From: Nitrospira sp. ND1
GTDB lineage: Bacteria; Nitrospirota; Nitrospiria; Nitrospirales; Nitrospiraceae
Direction of reading: 5' to 3'
DNA length: 64,000 nt
NCBI RefSeq assembly: GCF_900170025.1
Contig: NZ_FWEX01000005.1
Location: 735,774 to 799,773, forward strand
Shown here: positions 62,012 through 64,000 of the stretch, piece after piece
Position numbering within the stretch: the first letter of the stretch is position 1
Layout: each line of letters starts with the position of its first letter
Notes under the pieces: model-generated
Seen by the model: the letters and a program-made list of their open reading frames with translations, nothing else
Database searches by the model: none
Told to the model about the DNA's origin: nothing
Made by a program: the position numbers and the translations under genes

Positions 62012-62614
62012 CTACGGAACGATCACGGTATCTCCCGGACGAAGCATCACATTTTGATTCGTATCTTCTCCTTGAACAAACTTGCTGTAACTGAACGGAA
62101 TCCGCTGCTCGTTGCCGCGAGCGGGATTGACGATGAAAATCTTGTTTCGAGAGGCAAACGTGGTGAGCCCCCGCGCCATCGCCAAGGCCTGAATGACGGT
62201 CACTGGCCCCTTGAGATCGAAGACGCCAGGCTGCATCACTTCACCCAGGACGAAAATGCGAAAGCTGTGCGTCGCCTCCAAGATCACCGTGACTTGCGGA
62301 TCCTGGATGTGCTGCTTGAGCTGCTTGTTGATCCGTTCCTCGATCTCACCCAGCGTGAGCCCCTTGGCCTCGATCTCGCCGATCAACGGATAGTTGATTT
62401 TGCCGTCCGGTCGAACGGTGACCATGGTCGACAGTTCTTTGTGCTTCCAGATGAACACATTGAGCACGTCGCCCGCACCCAATCGGAAAGGACCGCTCCA
62501 ACCTGCCTCTGGGGATGGAACAGCGACCGGCTCGGTTTCGGATGCCTGCACGGCGGCCGCCAGGCACAGAACCATGAAACATACAGCCCAGCATGTGTAA
62601 CGAATTCGTCGCAT
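62012..62614 (-). CDS. Wza-type polysaccharide export protein
   Basis: The ATG at 62614 follows GAGGGAGG and gives 200 residues with a signal peptide (about 1-26). A Poly_export domain lies at about 45-115 (LGAGDVLNVFIWKHKELSTM, then RPDGKINYPLIGEIEAKGL), and a SLBB domain at about 120-198 ends with RPGDTVIVP. It forms the periplasmic/outer-membrane channel for EPS. There is no lipobox Cys, unlike E. coli Wza. It lies 30 bases after the GT2 gene. Confidence 0.93.
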   Translation of the reverse strand: MRRIRYTCWAVCFMVLCLAAAVQASETEPVAVPSPEAGWSGPFRLGAGDVLNVFIWKHKELSTMVTVRPDGKINYPLIGEIEAKGLTLGEIEERINKQLKQHIQDPQVTVILEATHSFRIFVLGEVMQPGVFDLKGPVTVIQALAMARGLTTFASRNKIFIVNPARGNEQRIPFSYSKFVQGEDTNQNVMLRPGDTVIVP

Positions 62615-62643
62615 GACTCGCCTCCCTCTCGATAACATGAATC

Positions 62644-63648
62644 TTAGTTGGTCTTACTCATCAATAACGGCACGGTTCGCATCAACCCAGTTGCCATGAC
62701 GGCGGCCCGGCACACCAACAGGAATGGTGCGGCCAGTCGCAATCCCGGATCCTCGCGAGGCAGTTGCCAGAGAAACGGCAACGCTGTGACCGTGAAGAGG
62801 CCACCGGCCAGTGCCGCCACATAGCTGGCATGTGGCACCAGCGGAATCAGCGCAAGCGCCCCCACACCGAGCACGACAGAGCCGATCTGAAGCTTGAGTG
62901 TTTGTGGAGTGTAGGAATCACGGATGGCCTTGCTCGGAAACCGTTTGTACACCATCACCCGCCAATAGGCCCGGCTATGTTTTTTCCGAAGATACTGTTT
63001 CAGTGTCGCAGGATGTTGATGATAGATAATCGCTGCCGGCTTGAACTTGATCTTGTAGCCGGCGGTCGCGACCCGGTAGGAGAGGTCTGTGTCCTCGTTG
63101 TCGGCGACAGGAAAACTGGTGTCGAACCCGCCGATCGTACGGAACACCTCGCGACGGAACCCCGCCGAGTAGGAAAAGACCACGTCCACATACTCGGCAG
63201 CCGCCAACTGGCGATACCGGGCCTCAAACTCGGCCTGCGCAAAGCGAGCCACAAGGCTGCGTTGTTTTGTCTTGTAGGCCCCTTTCACGGCGGCTATTCC
63301 AGGTGACTGAAACGGCGCCACCATTTCCTTAATCCAGTCAACGTGCGGCACACAGTCGGCGTCAGTGAACAGGAGAAACTCTCCTTGAGCCGCTTCTGCA
63401 CCGAGGTTCCTGGCCGCCGCCGGCCCCCGATGAGCTTGGCGAAGTACGCGCACCCTCGGGTGCGCGCCCCCCCAATCCTTGACGTAGTGTTCGATATACT
63501 CTGGCGTGCCATCCGTCGATTCATCATCGACGATGATCAGCTCGACCTCGTCCGCCGGGAACGATTGCCGCGCAAATGAATCCAATCCGTCGTGAATCGT
63601 CTTCGTGGCGTTGTAAGCCGGTATGACTACTGTTACACGTATTGCCAT
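62644..63648 (-). CDS. Membrane glycosyltransferase family 2
   Basis: The ATG at 63648 follows GAGG. The 334-residue protein has a GT-A domain (VTVVIPAYNATKTIHDGLDS, the DDE motif LLFTDADCVPHVDW and a catalytic-type NEDTDLSYR). Two or three membrane helices follow at the C-terminus (about 255-330). It transfers a sugar at the inner membrane in EPS assembly. Longer frames to 63726 lack a binding site. Confidence 0.92.
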   Translation of the reverse strand: MAIRVTVVIPAYNATKTIHDGLDSFARQSFPADEVELIIVDDESTDGTPEYIEHYVKDWGGAHPRVRVLRQAHRGPAAARNLGAEAAQGEFLLFTDADCVPHVDWIKEMVAPFQSPGIAAVKGAYKTKQRSLVARFAQAEFEARYRQLAAAEYVDVVFSYSAGFRREVFRTIGGFDTSFPVADNEDTDLSYRVATAGYKIKFKPAAIIYHQHPATLKQYLRKKHSRAYWRVMVYKRFPSKAIRDSYTPQTLKLQIGSVVLGVGALALIPLVPHASYVAALAGGLFTVTALPFLWQLPREDPGLRLAAPFLLVCRAAVMATGLMRTVPLLMSKTN

Positions 63649-63756
63649 GAGTACCTCATCTCCGTCCCGCCGCCACGCAAGCGGCTTGTACGCGTACGTC
63701 TCCGCACGTGGGACGTCCCCCCGCACCGACCCCCACTGTGCGACTTCGGCCCTATA

Positions 63757-64000
63757 TCACGCCTCCGCCCTCGCCATGCGCCCAATCGCGATGGCCATGG
63801 GTAGCGTCAGCCAAATCTCGCGCACCATCGGTGTGATCATCAAGAATGCCATCTGCCCGAGAATGATGCTGCACATGAGGATGGCATAGGAGCGCAATTC
63901 CGGGTGACGCAGGGCGCGTTTGGCGGAGATCAAGGCCCAGCTCCACATCCCAAGAAATGCGGCGAGCGCAAACATCCCCAGTTCGCTGGCCACCTCCAGA
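63757..64000 (-). CDS. O-antigen ligase/polymerase family protein, C-terminal end
   Basis: The frame stays open to the right edge, so only the last 81 residues are in the window. LEVASELGMFALAAFLGMW is the typical Wzy_C/ligase motif start, followed by two membrane helices and the end RMARAEA. Members ligate or polymerise glycans on the periplasmic face. It is the first EPS gene seen in this window; more of the cluster should lie to the right. Confidence 0.8.
   Translation of the reverse strand, partial: LEVASELGMFALAAFLGMWSWALISAKRALRHPELRSYAILMCSIILGQMAFLMITPMVREIWLTLPMAIAIGRMARAEA

Overview
The window looks like chromosome from a Gram-negative, GC-rich bacterium, most likely a Nitrospira-type member of the Nitrospirota. 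That placement is an inference from gene content and protein character, not from a marker gene. LptF/LptG, LpxD, a Wza-type exporter and a TonB-dependent receptor show a lipopolysaccharide-bearing outer membrane. No rRNA, tRNA, IS element, phage or CRISPR array was seen.

Layout. 1-8.3 kb is an accessory region on the minus strand: a type I restriction-modification set (hsdM, hsdS and an edge-truncated RhuM-Fic fusion), a secreted Asn/Pro 12-residue-repeat protein, DUF2442 and DUF4160 genes, a frameshifted MNT nucleotidyltransferase with a HEPN remnant, a BrnT/BrnA toxin-antitoxin pair with an Xre regulator, a WYL regulator and a ThiS/MoaD-like protein. Short degenerate repeats lie between them. 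8.3-20.8 kb is mostly housekeeping: a fused FAD/Fe-S D-2-hydroxyacid dehydrogenase with a small di-heme cytochrome c, a divergent NAD-dependent D-2-hydroxyacid dehydrogenase, a TPR protein, a cold-shock protein, then lptF-lptG-fabF-acp-lpxD on the plus strand.

21.3-34.3 kb is one minus-strand chemosensory operon of Pil-Chp flavour. In transcription order it encodes a DUF3365 c-heme protein, CheY, CheW, a PilJ-like MCP with two HAMP-like segments, a CheA-REC hybrid with three Hpt domains, two more CheW-type proteins, a receiver plus long coiled coil, a protein with a histidine-less Hpt domain, and an HD-GYP protein ending in a paralogous histidine-less Hpt module. No cheR or cheB is present. 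This is the best candidate for an undescribed system.

34.7-50.7 kb is a vitamin B12 regulon, all minus strand. Cobalamin riboswitch 2 with an intrinsic terminator precedes btuF-btuC-btuD. Cobalamin riboswitch 1 precedes a 13-gene run: btuB-cbiA-cobO-CWC-bluB-pduO-cobU-cobT-cobS-cbiB-cobD-cbiZ-cobQ. The set covers B12 uptake, two unrelated cobalamin adenosyltransferases, lower-ligand synthesis, nucleotide-loop assembly and CbiZ remodelling, without corrin-ring genes in the window.

50.8-53.6 kb holds a SemiSWEET transporter, ribosomal protein L28, a lipoprotein and a secreted GH26-like glycosidase. 53.8-64 kb is a minus-strand exopolysaccharide cluster: O-antigen ligase end, GT2, Wza-type exporter, outer-membrane barrel, GT4, aldo/keto reductase, GMC oxidoreductase, a GDP-sugar epimerase-like enzyme, gmd and fcl. 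It points to a GDP-fucose-containing polymer.
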